The notes: generated from the sequence alone by a model not told the origin. 64,000 bases of DNA from Aculops lycopersici (GCA_015350385.1 WNKI01000003.1:1707730-1771729), one strand, 5' to 3'. Counted from the first letter of the stretch, positions 43,201 through 55,931 are shown. Numbers and translations: made by a program.

Positions 43201-44660
43201 GCATTGTTTTGTTTGCGTAACGCTAGCCGCCACCGGATGTTGAGAGTTTCTCCAATTTTGCAATGAAAAACTTGGTTGCACTTTCATCGAATGGAGATTA
43301 TATTATAGATTCTTGCTATCACCATTAGAATTCCATTAGCTTTTTCCCAAAGAAGAGGGGAACTTTAGAAAGTCCGATGGAAAAAGTTGGCGGAACCACA
43401 ATATTGTAATTCCTGTTTCCATTTTCTGCTCTGCTACATGGATACTAATGGGTTGTGTGGCTGGCGGCAACACATTGGAAGTGTCAGTGTGAGCTGAAGC
43501 TGCTTGTAATGAAAGAGAGCTCACGAGGGAAGATTCTATGAGCAGGAAACAACAAAATTCAAACCTTGCCTATGGAAATGAGATCATCAAATCAATGAGG
43601 TAATGGGATGGAAACTCGACCAACTCCTACGACGCCAGCTTCGTCGGCTCAGCAGGTAGCTTTTGTGTGTGATCGGCGGCGTTGCAACTTGAGGCCTGGC
43701 GTGCCGCAAGCACGATAAATGCCTTACCACGAGCACTGTATATAATACACGTAACTTCAGGTAAAGCCCAAGGGCAATTCATCCACGCAGACCTCGGATC
43801 AAAAATGCCTAGCACGCGCTCACTTTGCCTCGCTTCAGCCGGATATGGCTACCCCGAACGCCGACGCCGCTGCCGCTTTAGCCGATATTTGGTTAGCTAG
43901 AGCCAACATTTCCTAAGCAAATCTAGCGAGTCCATTGTCATTAGCAGTTTGCCTTTGGGGCGTCGCTCGGTTGGCTTGCGTTGAATGATTTTTAGGTCGT
44001 TGGTCGGCGGTTTGGTCGTTTGGTCGTCCGGTGGTTTTGTTGCATGTACGTTGTTCAATTATTTTCCTCACTTTCTTTTCTCTCTCCGCATACTACAACG
44101 ACGACCACGCCGACTACCACCTCTTCCGCAACCACCACTGAAACAATTTATCATTGTGCCCCACTCTTCCTGTAGTCTAAAGTCCAAGTCTGCGGTTTGG
44201 TATTGTAGTTTTGTGCGCAATGGTTGGTTCGTCACGAACGGATATTGGAAAAATTTCGACTCGCCCCAGAGGGTGGAAAACGGAGACTTTCCCCTAGATT
44301 GGAAATCTAAACGCAAAATAGAGAGAGTAAATTCCATTGTCTTCCCCAATGGCACTCGTATGTCTATGTCGCTTATAACTGTGCTCCTTACTCCGTCGTT
44401 GTCGTTGTGGTGTATAATGTCGAAATCAAATACAAAACATTTATAACAGCGTAAAGCTAAGCGGGGACATAGCGCGCACCTAGCGACTTTTGCAACTGCA
44501 ACCGTGGAGCTGCCGCGCAGCTGGAGCTCAATTTACCCACTCGCTCGAGCTTCCTCTTTTTTTCCATCTGAATCAATTGTGAGTAAGATCGATTGAGTGG
44601 CCAGTCGATCCCTCGATGAGCCCAGTGAACGCAAAAATTTACATCCTCTTTTTGCCCGAA

Positions 44661-44697
44661 CTTGTACGAAGATTTTGCACGATTTCCTTCGTACAAG
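44661..44697. repeat. Perfect 11-bp inverted repeat
   Basis: CTTGTACGAAG at 44661-44671 and its exact complement CTTCGTACAAG at 44687-44697, with a 15-base loop. Confidence 0.9.
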
Positions 44698-47600
44698 GAA
44701 CTGGATGCTCAATCGTTACGCTGATTTCCTCAAACTGCAGATTGGAAACAGTAATAATTGTTCTTAGGAAACTAGAATAAAGCGCCACAATCCCTCTTTT
44801 AGCAATGAATTCATATCTCCGTTGCCTGGATCAAACTGCGAGAAGCCAATAGACCAAAGAGCTGGAGCGAGACAAATTGAGCACCAATATTTCAGCCGGC
44901 AGAAATCTCGCTGACCAAAACAATTTTTCCGCTTCACTAAATTGGATGCCGGAGTCTCGTGGCTTTATATCTGGTCGAGTCATTGGAGCCAATTTGGCCA
45001 GCCAAGTGGCGAAGCAAGTTTTGCAAATTCGACTCCAATTCTTCACATCTGATTCGTCGCAAAGGGATCAGGATCACTACTAAAAGCAGCGGTGGCACCA
45101 GAAGTGGAATTGCCAACAAACGCCAGCTTGTCGAGCTCTTAAGCCTTCCATCTACTCTCAGCTAACAAGTGGGCGGCCAACAATAATGATTTATATCTGG
45201 AAGACGCGTGCTAAAAGCACAAGACATTCGAGGAACACTGACTATCGCTATTACAACGACTACAACAAGTTTGAGTGCAAAGACGCACTGGCCCACGAGA
45301 AGTACATATCCATGTTATCTGTCAGTTTGTTTGATAAGAGATCTCAGGCAGTCGACAGTATTGTAGTGTAGTGCTAGTGTTACGAGATGTTCATACACGA
45401 CAAGGAAGCGAGCGAGTTGGCATCTTGTAAGAGGATCTCTGGCACTTCCGGTCCGAGTCTGGTTCTCTGTCTCTCTCTCTATCTCTTTCTTTCTTCCTTT
45501 CTCTGGGTCGCAAACCACTAGCCGCAAGCACAAACCACCAAGTGAGGTGGAGAGGAGTTCAAAGTTTTGCTCTCGTTATCTTTTGTTGGTTATCTTGTGC
45601 TTTCGCTCCCTAGTTTTCCATTGCCGTGTCTGTAGAATGGACCGGAATTGAACGTCGAATGGACTAAAGTTGGATGAAATATCGGAACTCCAGTGGCCGT
45701 TGCCGCAACTTCCGGTTGGTCAGCTATGTTTGATTTAGCTCGTGGGGCGCTCGTTAGTTACAACGCGTTGCTAGATAATGTTTGCGAGTTTCCTCTTTCT
45801 CTCGCGCTCTAGACCAACCGGAAGTGGCTCGTTTTCCGCACATTCGAATGGTTGCTCAACTCTGTTCTTCTTTGCTCCTCCTCCTCTCCACCCCACTTTA
45901 ACCCAACGAAGTCTAGTGGAACAAGCTCGTCGTAACCACCTGCACTGAACCTCACCATCATCACCACCACCAGCACTCGCACAAAGTCTTCTCTCGGGCC
46001 AATCAATTGGCTAGACTTGGCCATCATCGCCCCATTCGCTTGGCGAGCAGCGATCTAATTGCCCGGAGGATTCCACGGTGGCTCCTCTCATTCGCCACTG
46101 CGGCCTCAAGACTCGTTGGCCATTAAGTTTGCTATGTGAAAGAATCAATGATGGGTGCAATCAAAATGGTTGTCGACGTCGCCGCCGCCACCGTCGGCCT
46201 TTATTTCCCACTAGCGTGCTGGTCAATCGCTCGACAGCAACCGAGCGGAAATCGGGCTGCTCCAATGGCGACATTTGAGTATGAGCAACGGCTTGCGCTA
46301 CCGTGAGGACAGCAACTCAAGTGGGCCCTTCAATTTGGGAAACCGGTCCAGGTGAGTAGGTATGCAAATTTGGCCACCATCGACAAGTGACGGAGTTCAA
46401 GCAATACGAGAGCTCGAGCCTCATGAGTCGAGTCGAGTCAAGTGGAGAGCAAATACTGGCCAGCCAAGGAGAGTCAGTGGCTCTATGTGCGAGTAGAGAT
46501 GAGCCAGCGCCAGAGAGAATGCAAATGAGAGTTTGCCGCGCTCACTGGACAAACTGGAGGGCAAAGCAAAATTCGTTTCAAATGAGGAGAGTATCAGATG
46601 GCCGGCAATCAAGTTGGTGGACTGAATCGATTGCTCCTTCCAGAGCTCGGGTAACGTGCGCCACGCGACTCGCGCAACCCGATGGCCGGCCATATGCTGT
46701 TGACTGGTGGCACACGCCAACCACCTTGTCGTTGCGCCAATGGTACCAACGGAACGCGTGTGCCACTTGGTCTGTCGCCGAAGCCACCGACATCGCCACT
46801 GTCGTCCGGCTCGTCAATGAGTAATCTAATAATGAACTATAGCCTCTACCTCCTCTTCCTTTCAGTTGGAGGCAACTAGTTAGATGCCATTTGCACTCTT
46901 GTACTGCCGGCTGTACCAACTAAACCAGCTTTCGCTTAGTTGGTGCCAACAAACCTGGATTCGAGTGCAACTCCGTGACGCCCACGAGCTCTGGCCAACT
47001 TCCGGTCCTCTAGGATTCTTGAAGCTCGTGAGAGAAAGTAGGCGGTTGGTTTTGGGCAGAGGCGTGGAGTCTTTTTTCACTTCGCTTGCACAATAACTCC
47101 AAAGAGGACCAACCAAATGACAATAGCCAAGCGCAATGGTAATAACAATAACAATACTAAACTGGATTCTATCCGCCCAACAAATGGAGCAATTGGGCAA
47201 CTTGGTGCAGCAAACAATGGAAATGGTCAGCACAACTGGCATAAGATCCACACTGTTGTCGTCGATTGCACCGCCATTCCGTCTTGATGGCCACCAGATC
47301 AAGCTGGCTGCCTTGCTAGCAGGCCCAACGGGCTGAAGGAACAATGCACAAGGTACAGGTTCGTTTAGCTCTTTCTCTCCCTCTCTCTCTCTATCTGTCT
47401 CGTTGCCTCTTTGGTGGTTATCTATGGCCACCGCCAGTCGTTGTCATCGCCAGTCTCTCAGGTGAACGAAGAGACTGGCGACTCACAAAGTCTCCAGAGG
47501 CATAACAACTTTTCATCTCAACAAAAACGAGAGAGCAACTCAGAACGAGCATGGAAAAAAGGAGAGTAGATAGGAAAGCTTTCCGGGCTTAACAGATAGG

Positions 47601-49839
47601 ATGATTGATCAGGTACACGTTCAACTGGCCAGGTAGACGAGCCGGAAATTGGAGCGCGGCTCTAGTTTAGTTTGAGCGGAAAGGATCCCGACGAGTCAGG
47701 TGGTTGGTGGCCACTTGCCCGCCGCCAGTGGAGGCCTCGGGTACCTGTGTTGACTGGCGTAAACCCGCCAAGACGAATCTTCTTCCGCTACCTTGCTATG
47801 GAGGATTTCGGAGGACGATCGGGTAGATGAATGTGAAAGTGAGAAATGCCCCCAAGGCGCAAGTTGGAAATGGGTCTCATCAATTGTTGTGTGTCTCTGC
47901 TTCTCTTTTCCTCCTTATGGTCCTCCTCTCGAAGAAAGTGGAGATATTTCTCCGGCGCCAAAATATCGCGCCCAACCACACGGCAAATTTATTTTTATTT
48001 TTATTGTTATTGCGCTCCCCAAAGAAAAGAGGCCTTCTCTCTTTCCTATCAAACCAACTTACTATTGCTCTTTGTAGCACTTGAAGCACACCGCTCGCTT
48101 TGAGGCCAACGGTGGGCCAAGATCAGTGCCGGAAGTGAGAGTTCACACTCTGGAATTTAAACTCTAGATAGTAAATTAAGAACAAAGTTTCGAAAAGGAA
48201 GCGTAAGTTATACTTTATATAAGCTCAAGAAGCAACAGAAGTTTGCTAAACTTAAGCACGATGACCACCCCAAGTCAGCCGACTAACAATCGATCAAACT
48301 CACTCACACTTGATGCGGCCAATTAGGTTGTAGCGGCTACTGCTGTTGCTGCTGCTTAAATTTTCGGTCAGTCGCCACACTTTCCCCCAAAGTTAAGCAG
48401 AAAATCCGACGGAACTGACAGAACCTTCGAGATACTTCCGCACGATCGAGTTTTTGTCAAAGCTTTCCTGTGTGTCGTGGCTCCATCAAATTGGCAAACG
48501 CCAGTCAGAAGGGAAGAGTAGCAGGTTCAATATATACGGAGACGGAGACGGAGGCGACGAAGACGACGACAACAACAACAACAACAAAAACCACGACGAT
48601 TGGCTGACGCTAAGTAAACATTCCGTTTTGGGACTTGCGACTTGTTGATGTTAGCATTACGGCGCTTATTTGTCAGTCTGCCCACCGGAAGTTGGAAGTT
48701 CAATCTTGATCCAGTAGAACGAAGCTTGAGAGAACGACAGTTTTCGCGCTTCCATTAGTTGGGGTCGCACTTGCGACATCCCTTCTCGCACCGGAAGTCG
48801 TCTTTTGGCCGCGCAAATACTTGGAATCTCAACCTCACAAAGAGCGAGAGAGGATTCAAGTTACTTGAGGTCCGGACTGATTTAGTGTGTGTGTCTCAAG
48901 GGGCCAACTGGTCTAAGCTTCCGAATGTCGCCTATTAGTCGCTCTCATCCCAAGTGTCGTCGTGGTAGTGCTGTCAAGACTTGGGGTTTTTTCCTCCTCG
49001 TCGTTTCTGTTAAACTAACCAAACTAAAGTGAACCAAAGCGACTGACTCAAACCAAGGAATTACGCTTCTCCTCTTGACTCCCTCCTTAACCAGCTTCAC
49101 CACCTCAAGAAAGAGACACTCGAGCGTGAGTGTTATAACCTCTGACTTGAAAGTAATAGCGACGCTAACAGCTACAGTGGAGCCGCCGACTTCCGGCGGC
49201 TCAAAAGGCCATTGTCGGTGCTGCTGTTGCTTAAGTTTAACTTTAAACTCAAGGCAGCCGAGAGATCAGAAGATTCAAATTGATGAGCCATTTAGTTTGG
49301 TGGTGGAGGTGGTCTTGGATTGCCGCTCGGCCACTTGACTGAGGCTCTCGCATGCGAGCTAAGAGAATTGAGATTTGAGAAGGGAATGAAACGAAATGAA
49401 GGAAACAAATTGGCTGTTGTTTGAAGCTTTCCCTTTCGTAACTAGAATAACACGTTTGTTTCTGGCGCTGAAAGGATCGTATTACTAGGCGCTTGCCTCT
49501 TGGCCGAGTGGTTACTGCTGCTTGTACAACGTTATCTTTGCGCCACAATCGCTAGCCAGTTGGTTTGTTGCACTCCAAGTCCAACAAACCTTTAGCCTAA
49601 TTCTAACTGTGACTTTAAGGCAAGTGGTAGTTTGCGATTTGTGGCAATTGGAGGCCAAGTTTGCTGGTGCTGGTGCTGCTCCTTTGGCCGCCAAGCTGGC
49701 AGCTAGTTGCAGAGGACAACAATTTGTCTCGCGCTTGCTGTCCCTTTGGGCCTCGAGTTGAGAGTTTCAGAGCCAAACTCTTCTATGGCAAAAACTCGGA
49801 GAAAGTTTGCGGCGAGTTTGTATGCCGATTGCGTAACAT

Positions 49840-49863
49840 ACTCGCTTGGCAACTCGCTTGGCA
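49840..49863. repeat. 12-bp perfect tandem duplication
   Basis: ACTCGCTTGGCA occurs twice head to tail, at 49840-49851 and 49852-49863, with no mismatch. It looks like a recent small duplication. Confidence 0.85.
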
Positions 49864-50461
49864 CACTGAAGCGAAGCGGGGCAAACTAAAGCTCCACTGG
49901 AGGTTTGCTTTTGCACTAAGCGACTTTGAAGTGGCCACCAGCCACTCGCCAGCAGCATCAAGCGCGAGCCAATTGGATTGTCATCCAATGACCAGCATCT
50001 CGCTGTATAACACTTGATTCGCCACTTGAATGCCAAAAACATGCCGATTCAAGTTTCAGTCGAACGAGAAACTCCAATAGGTTGGCCGACTGACTGGCCG
50101 TCGGAATAGCTCGCCAACCTCGATGGTCCCTAATGGTCACTGGAGACCCTCTAATGCCAATGGTGGCTACTTGATGCCACAAGAAAAGGAGGGAGGACGA
50201 CCACTGGGATGCCGGAGGCATCACTTGACTCTCGCTCGCCAGCCAGCCAGCTAGCAGGCTACCAGCAAGCGAGTGCTCATTTACATTCGGCGGATTGCAA
50301 ATGCATTTCAAATGACAACTTTTGCCTCGAGTTTCGGCGACGTAGCTGCTTTCCATGCTCGCATCGTTCGAGTCTTGAGAGAGGAAAAAAGTTGGAAGAA
50401 AAGTGCGTAATGTTCTCTCGGCTAGACGAGAGAGATACACATGCACGCACTCGACGGTCGA

Positions 50462-50491
50462 TGGTGGACTAGCTGGTTGGCTAGTCCACCA
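50462..50491. repeat. Perfect 12-bp hairpin
   Basis: TGGTGGACTAGC at 50462-50473 and GCTAGTCCACCA at 50480-50491 with a 6-base loop. It stands 22 bases before an ETS-type octamer and about 55 bases before a TATATAAA sequence. Confidence 0.92.
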
Positions 50492-50546
50492 ACGAGGCAC
50501 GGGCCAACGCGCACTTCCGGTCTCGTGTGCGCAACTACTGCTCACA

Positions 50547-50554
50547 TATATAAA
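50547..50554 (+). promoter_or_regulatory. Possible TATA box of an unidentified transcript
   Basis: TATATAAA lies 26 bases after a perfect ETS-type octamer and just before a GA tract. TATA, ETS and GA elements together suggest a core promoter. No ORF with a known domain follows within 1 kb. Confidence 0.3.
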
Positions 50555-50563
50555 TACTCGAAT

Positions 50564-50599
<36 letters not shown>
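50564..50599. repeat. (GA)n microsatellite
   Basis: About 17 GA units with one AA interruption; the longest GA tract in the window. Confidence 0.95.
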
Positions 50600-51534
50600 T
50601 TACACACAGTTTCAGCTGAACGATCCAATTCTTGTCTCTCACTCTCTCGAGTTCCAACGAAACCTTTTCCTTCTCTCTCTCTCTCTCGACTTGCTGGTTG
50701 TTGGTGCTGCGACTTCAAAGTTTGTGATGACAAGTGACGGTGCTCGTTAGCTCTGTCTCGAGTAGTAATGATAAAGGCAACCACGACACACGAGGTCCAG
50801 TTGGTTGGTTTATAGAAGCGGCGAGGGAAAAATTGTGTTGCAATTGTGAGTTTTGAACTGCAGTCTTTCATTTGGTGGGGCATTTGTTTTGTATTGTTCC
50901 AGTTTGTCGACATTGTTATCATCTTTAACTGGAGAGAGCTCGATCGTGAATTTGCGTGACGCAACACGCAACCGCTGAGCCTCCGAATCAACTTGCAATA
51001 CCCGTTTCCGCCGCCACAAAAGCTGAGAGAGGAGAAGGTATGTATTCTGCAATAACATTGTCGCCATCTCACAACCACCAGACAGACAGGCGGACTTAAT
51101 TAATTCATTTTCTTATCACTGCCTCCGAATACCTCTCAGGTGAACCGAGCTGAAATGAGCGCGCAGTTAGCCTGCAGATTTCTGCACTACGTTATCCTGC
51201 AGGTTAGGCTAAATCTGAAAATACCCAGCTCACTCAGTCGCCCACTTGTGCAGGCAGGTAAATACACAAGTGCACATGCGAAGGGGAAAAATCCGTGTCG
51301 TTGCAAATGGGAATTCGGATAAGAAGTTTCAGTTAACAAAACGGATTTTCCTGCATATAAGTATCAGCCGCTCACCTGTTTTCAAGTTGTGTGCCTTGGT
51401 AACGCCAAGCGCAGAGAACAATGGACAAATTCAAGCTCGAGTTTGAGGAAGTGGAAATGGAAATAGAAATAGCACACAACGACCAATCCGAAAGAGACAA
51501 CTAAGGGTCGCCACCTGTGACATGTCCACTCTAT

Positions 51535-51587
51535 TAAGCTAGCTGGCCACTTGGACCAATGCGCCAGTTGACCAGCCAGCTAGCTTA
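51535..51587. repeat. Perfect 13-bp inverted repeat
   Basis: TAAGCTAGCTGGC at 51535-51547 and GCCAGCTAGCTTA at 51575-51587, with a 27-base loop that contains a CCACTTG word. Confidence 0.92.
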
Positions 51588-51729
51588 GCTTATCTTGTTT
51601 GTTCGAAAGGCACTGGCCTCGACGCTTTTCAAGGGCGCCAGAGACCTTAAAGTTTTTGTTGCTACCCTTAAGGCTAGCTACAGTAGTGTGCGTTAACGGT
51701 AGCGTCGACAGCCCGAGGTATAAGGCACA

Positions 51730-51736
51730 TATAAAA
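51730..51736 (+). promoter_or_regulatory. Possible TATA box of the 52714 gene
   Basis: TATAAAA, about 30 bases before a likely start near 51760. A donor at 52186 and an acceptor ending at 52430 would then join the leader to the exon that holds the ATG at 52714. This is the best promoter candidate for that gene. Confidence 0.4.
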
Positions 51737-51759
51737 TTTGATTGGTTCCTGAGATTAGA

Positions 51760-52713
51760 TTAGCAACGACAGACACTAACCACTTGTTTGTTTTGTCTCA
51801 ATCTCAATCTCCATCCCCGTGTCACTGTCTTTCTCTCTCCTTCCGTCTCCTTTGTATTCCATAGAAACTTCTGGGTGCTCGATGGAGTAGCCTACAGAGA
51901 GGCAAACTGGCCGTACAACAAGCCAACCGGTTAATAGAACGCAAGACGAAGATATCGGCGCGATTAATTGCGCCAATTGGCCAACAAACTCTCGGCTCGC
52001 ACAAGTGGACATGGATATTTGAACGAAACTACGCGGAATAGAATCTCACCTAGATGGTCGTGTCTCTGGCCGGTGCTGACTGATTGGGTAACTAGAGTGT
52101 CTAGCGAGACTTTGAAGGGGGGGGGGGCAAAAAAGTTTCTTGAAAGCAACTTTGAATACGAGGCATTCGAAGCGAGATGTTGAGGGTAAGTCTCAGCATC
52201 TGTGTGCGCGACTAGTAAGGCGAGTGGTGAGGTAGGGTTTTACCTGAGAAGTTGATTTCCCGTTTTATTGCTCGTGCGCCAAAATTTTGTTCATAACAAG
52301 TGGCTATTCGAGAACATTTTTCTCGAGCGCCAGTGGCTGTTTAAGAGCGCGTTAATAGGAACCTTCAGCACTTTACTCGGCAACCACTTGTTGTGTGCTA
52401 TTGTCACTTTGTGCGCCCGTGTGTTTACAGAGATTTTTCTAATCGACTATTTGTCACACTCGTCGTCCACTTGATCACACAAGAATCTTGTGACAAGATC
52501 CACAGATGATCACATCAGCAGCAGCAACAACAATAATTATAACAACAAGAAAACAACAATCACAATAATCATATCATTATTCAGAGAGTGAAGTACCAAA
52601 AGCAACTACAACCAAGATTAAGATGCAAAAGCTAGTTTGAATTTTGAACTAATGATAGATGCAATTATAATAATAATCAACTAGTAGAGTGATCATACAG
52701 GGAAATTAACAAG
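51760..52713 (+). other. Predicted 5' UTR with one intron
   Basis: The first leader exon would end at 52185 with donor GTAAGT (context GAGG before it). The intron of 245 bp ends in GTGTTTACAG at 52430, and the second exon leads to the ATG at 52714. The first exon contains a run of eleven G (52117-52127). The splice pair was read by eye and is not unique. Confidence 0.35.
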
Positions 52714-52866
52714 ATGCTGAGAACGTTTGACTTGTTCCTCACATTTGCGGCCATTTGTTTGCTCGTCGCTGCGCTCGATGGAAAGTCGCGAGTCCGCCGA
52801 GTGAGTGCTCAGGAGCTGACTGCTCACTTGGGTCAAAATGACAACAAGAACAATTTAGCACTGATA

Positions 52867-52898
<32 letters not shown>

Positions 52899-55719
52899 TA
52901 TGCAACCTGATCTCCAGATAGCTCAGCAACAGCAGCATCGTCATCAATTGAATAACAACAGTCTTCATATCAACCACGAAGATCAGCAAAAGTTTAGCTT
53001 GCTGATGGGCAAGATCAACAAGCGAATGCATCAGTCGCAACAAAATCAAAATTTGCATTCGAATTCAAATCAAAATCATCAATCTCAACAATTATATGAT
53101 ACCAATGACTCAAATTTAAGCGACAAGCCAAACAATAGACAGCAAGCACCAGCAATCGGCAGCGAGAAGCATCATCACTCGCCTGCCAATCAAAACTCTT
53201 ACAGTTACTATGCCACAGGTGAAACTACCACGACAACTGATCACAACTATGATAATAACAAAGATCAAAGAAACCGACAGCAACAACAACTACAACAAAA
53301 GCCACAAAGCGACACTGCCATTGAAAAGAACGGAAACAACAACAACTTAAATGCTCACACTCAACCACAAGAAGTCAAAATCGAGTTCCTCAGATCATAT
53401 TTGCAACCTCCTCTAACAAGCGACACCACCAATAATAACCTCAATTCTAATCCAAACAAACGTTACAATTTCAAGAATTCAACTGAAAGCTTGTACCTGT
53501 TAAACAATCCAAATTATAACTCTTTTGCGAGTACAATTAGCAGCAATGGCATTGCTAATCTCGATGGCCAGAATGATGTCAAGCAGAACGAGATTATTCA
53601 GGTGGGCGAGCAGCAGCAACCGCCGCCGTTCACCATGTTTCCAGGCCAAAATGGCCAAAATCCTATGAGCGGTTTGGGCGCCGGACCCAATAATCAGTTG
53701 GCGATTAATAATATCCGAGACATTCTGGCAAATTATCAGCGTGCCTACAACCAGCCGCCAGGTGGGGGTGGGGGCGGCGGCAGCCAGGGAGGCAGCGGGC
53801 TGCAGCTTCCGCCAGGACTTCCGGCGAGCGCACTGAGTGCGCTGGCTCAGCAGCAACGCAACGGTCAGATGCCAAGCCAGCAGCAGATAGCCGATTTGCT
53901 GAGACCACCAGCGCCTCAGTCGCAGCAGCAACCGCAACCTCCTCTACCTTTGGCTCCAAATGGTGCAACCGGAAACCAGCAGCCCCAGCCACCGGCGCCG
54001 TTCTCGCCGCTGCAACTACTAACGAATCCACTGCAAGCCTTCCTACCTGGACTCGGCCAACAGCAGCAGTCTCAACAACCGCAGGCTATCCCCCAATCTA
54101 GTGGCGGCTCGAGTTCCGGTGCCAGTGGTGGTGGCGACGGCGGTAGCAACACCAGAGCCAAGGGATCAGCTCAACCGCAACAGAAGCAGCAGCAGCAACC
54201 TCAACTACCCCTACTACCTGGTCTATTCAATCCCTTTGCGCCTCAAAATGGACAGCAGTTGCCAGGTGGAGGCTTGCCAAATTTGCAAACGCTCTATCAG
54301 CAGATGCCACTTTATCAAGCATTCATGGCCGCGCGCCAGCGACAGGAGGCATTGGAGGCGGCGCAAAGGCTGAGGCAGCAGCAGCAGCAGCAAGCAGGGG
54401 GTGTCACGCAAACGGGTGGCTCGGGCATGAGGGCGCCGTATGCGGCCAACAACGGGGCACAAGCCGCGCGGCCAGCTTACGGCGGATTCGCCAACCAACA
54501 GCAGCGACCACCTGCTAATCCGAATCCGTTTGGCTGGCAGCAGCCAAATGCAAATGGAAATACAAATACAAATCCCAATCCCAATCCCAATCAAAACATA
54601 AACAATAACCAACAGACTGGAGGTTACACAACGCCGCAACAGCCACAGTTGCCACAAAACCAAAACGGAAATCAGGTTCAATTTGACGACGACAACGAAA
54701 ACCCGAACAACGGACCTCGACAACAACCTGTTAATAATAACAACCAAAATCAAAACCAAAACAATAACAATCACAATCACAATGTAGCCAATAACAAGAA
54801 TCAGCAGCAACCATCTCAGCAGAACCAAGAGAACAATGATAACAATGCCAACAACGACAACAACCAAAATAGCAACGCAATAGATGACCAATCAAATGAT
54901 AACGATAATAATAATAGCAATAACGACAACAATAATGAGGATAACAATTCAGGTAACGACTCGGGCAACGAGCAGCAGGGAAACCGGAACGAGCCGCCGA
55001 CGAAGCCGGAGGAGGAGGATCCAGATTTGAAGCAGTTCCAAAACTTGGCCAACGGCGGCGACTCGTTCACGGACCTGTTTCCGCCTGGAATTTTAAGTAA
55101 CAATGACATAAGTGAAATCAAGAAGCAGCAAGAGGAGCAGGCAAAGAAACAGGAGGAGGAGGAGAGACAAAAGCAACTACAGCAGCAGCAACAACAACAG
55201 CAACAATATAACAACAACTACAACCAACAGCAGCAACCCAGTCAAGCGCAACAACCTCAGCAGCAATTTGGCGGTGGTCAGCCAATCAATCAGTTTGTAA
55301 ATACCAACAACCAGCCACCTGAGCAGGTAAACAACAACAACAACAATCAGGCGCAGGAGGGTGGCGGTCAGCAGCAGGACCAGCAGCAAGGGAACAACGG
55401 CGAGCCAGGTAACGAGCAGCAAGGCGGCTCGGGCGAGGAGAACGCCGGTGGTCAAGACGAGGGCAACGGGGGCGCCAACGAGGGCAACCAAGACAGCGAT
55501 GACGAAGGCGGGACTGATGGCGGTGGCAACGACGGCGGCGAGGGAGGCAACGATGGCGACAACAATGACGGCGGCTCCGAAGAGGACGGCGGGCCCACGG
55601 CCGCCGCGCTGACTGCAAAGTCGGCCGCAAGCGAGCCAAATAGCAGCAAGAGCAGCGATAAAAAGGCCAAGCTGACCAAGTCGCCGGGCGTTGAGTACAG
55701 CAGCCTCAATCGGCGTTGA
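52714..55719 (+). CDS. Predicted secreted 1001-residue Q/N/G-rich protein
   Basis: A long ORF with no recognised family. Residues 1-23 are a clear signal peptide (hydrophobic core LFLTFAAICLLVAAL). What follows is almost all low complexity: Asn runs, Q/H-rich and P/Q-rich stretches, Q/N blocks around residues 610-760, a Gln-rich stretch, and an acidic Gly/Asp/Glu/Asn region near 880-965 before a basic Ser/Lys tail. One segment of normal complexity, about residues 783-815, contains FTDLFPPGILSNNDISEIKK and runs into a Lys/Glu/Gln coiled-coil-like stretch. It is the best query for homologues. Frame choice is safe because the frame stays open for 3 kb with varied codons and starts with a good signal peptide. 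A matrix, cuticle or structural role is possible but not shown. No standard poly(A) hexamer lies close after the stop, so the 3' end may be spliced or longer. Confidence 0.75.
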
Positions 55720-55931
55720 GGTTTGTTAAAATGCATTAAGCTGCTCACTGAACTCATGTAAAATGTTGCAGCATCACTCCAGTTGCGACTGCCAAGAGAG
55801 AAAGATAAACTACATGTAGAATGTGAATAGCATCACTCACACTTGACATGGAGCCTCCACAAATTGGCGATGCCACTGCCGCCGCCACCGCAACGACTCT
55901 TGCTCAAACACAACACAAAACATTGCAAGCC

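Larger units (their letters stand above)
45444..50520. promoter_or_regulatory. Cluster of nine perfect ETS-type octamers
   Basis: CCGGAAGT or ACTTCCGG starts at 45444(-), 45708(-), 45818, 46998(-), 48129, 48685, 48791, 49189(-) and 50513(-). Seven of the nine extend to ACCGGAAGT, the optimal class I ETS/GABP word. Nine in 5.1 kb compares with about 0.15 expected for one octamer on both strands in equal-base sequence. Elsewhere in the window I found only two exact copies, at 9835 and inside a coding region at 53817. ETS words of this form are typical of housekeeping promoters and some enhancers in animals. No gene is recognised inside the cluster. Confidence 0.5.
40240..51729. other. Gene-poor 11.5-kb stretch with ETS-type and CCACTTG words
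   Basis: No coding region is supported. Open frames of up to 195 codons occur on both strands (for example 46880-47431 and 49958-50545, both minus) but none has a recognisable domain. The G/C content rises from about 42 kb onward. Visible structure includes nine perfect ETS-type octamers at 45.4-50.5 kb, at least fifteen CAAGTGG/CCACTTG words, inverted repeats at 44661, 50462 and 51535, CAA/GTT and GA simple repeats, and a TATA-like TATATAAA at 50547-50554. Noncoding transcripts or regulatory DNA for the 52714 gene are plausible. Confidence 0.5.

Noticed and set aside
46682..46693. 12-bp palindrome ATGGCCGGCCAT
   Set aside because: Self-complementary sequence of 6-bp arms without a loop is expected several times in 64 kb.
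46880..47431. 183-codon minus-strand open frame
   Set aside because: No domain; composition follows the surrounding noncoding G/C-rich DNA, in which long chance frames appear on both strands.
49501..49590. TGGCCGAGTGGTTA, resembling a tRNA-Leu/Ser A box
   Set aside because: No B box (GGTTCGAATCC type) follows at the right distance and no cloverleaf can be drawn. The nearby 9-bp inverted repeat (49562-49590) does not fit tRNA arms.
49958..50545. 195-codon minus-strand open frame
   Set aside because: It contains hairpin and ETS-word sequence, shows no domain and overlaps other equal-quality frames.
54223..54891. 222-codon open frame antisense to the Q/N-rich gene
   Set aside because: The Leu/Val/Ile-rich product is what AAC/CAA/AAT repeats give on the opposite strand; it has no start context or domain.
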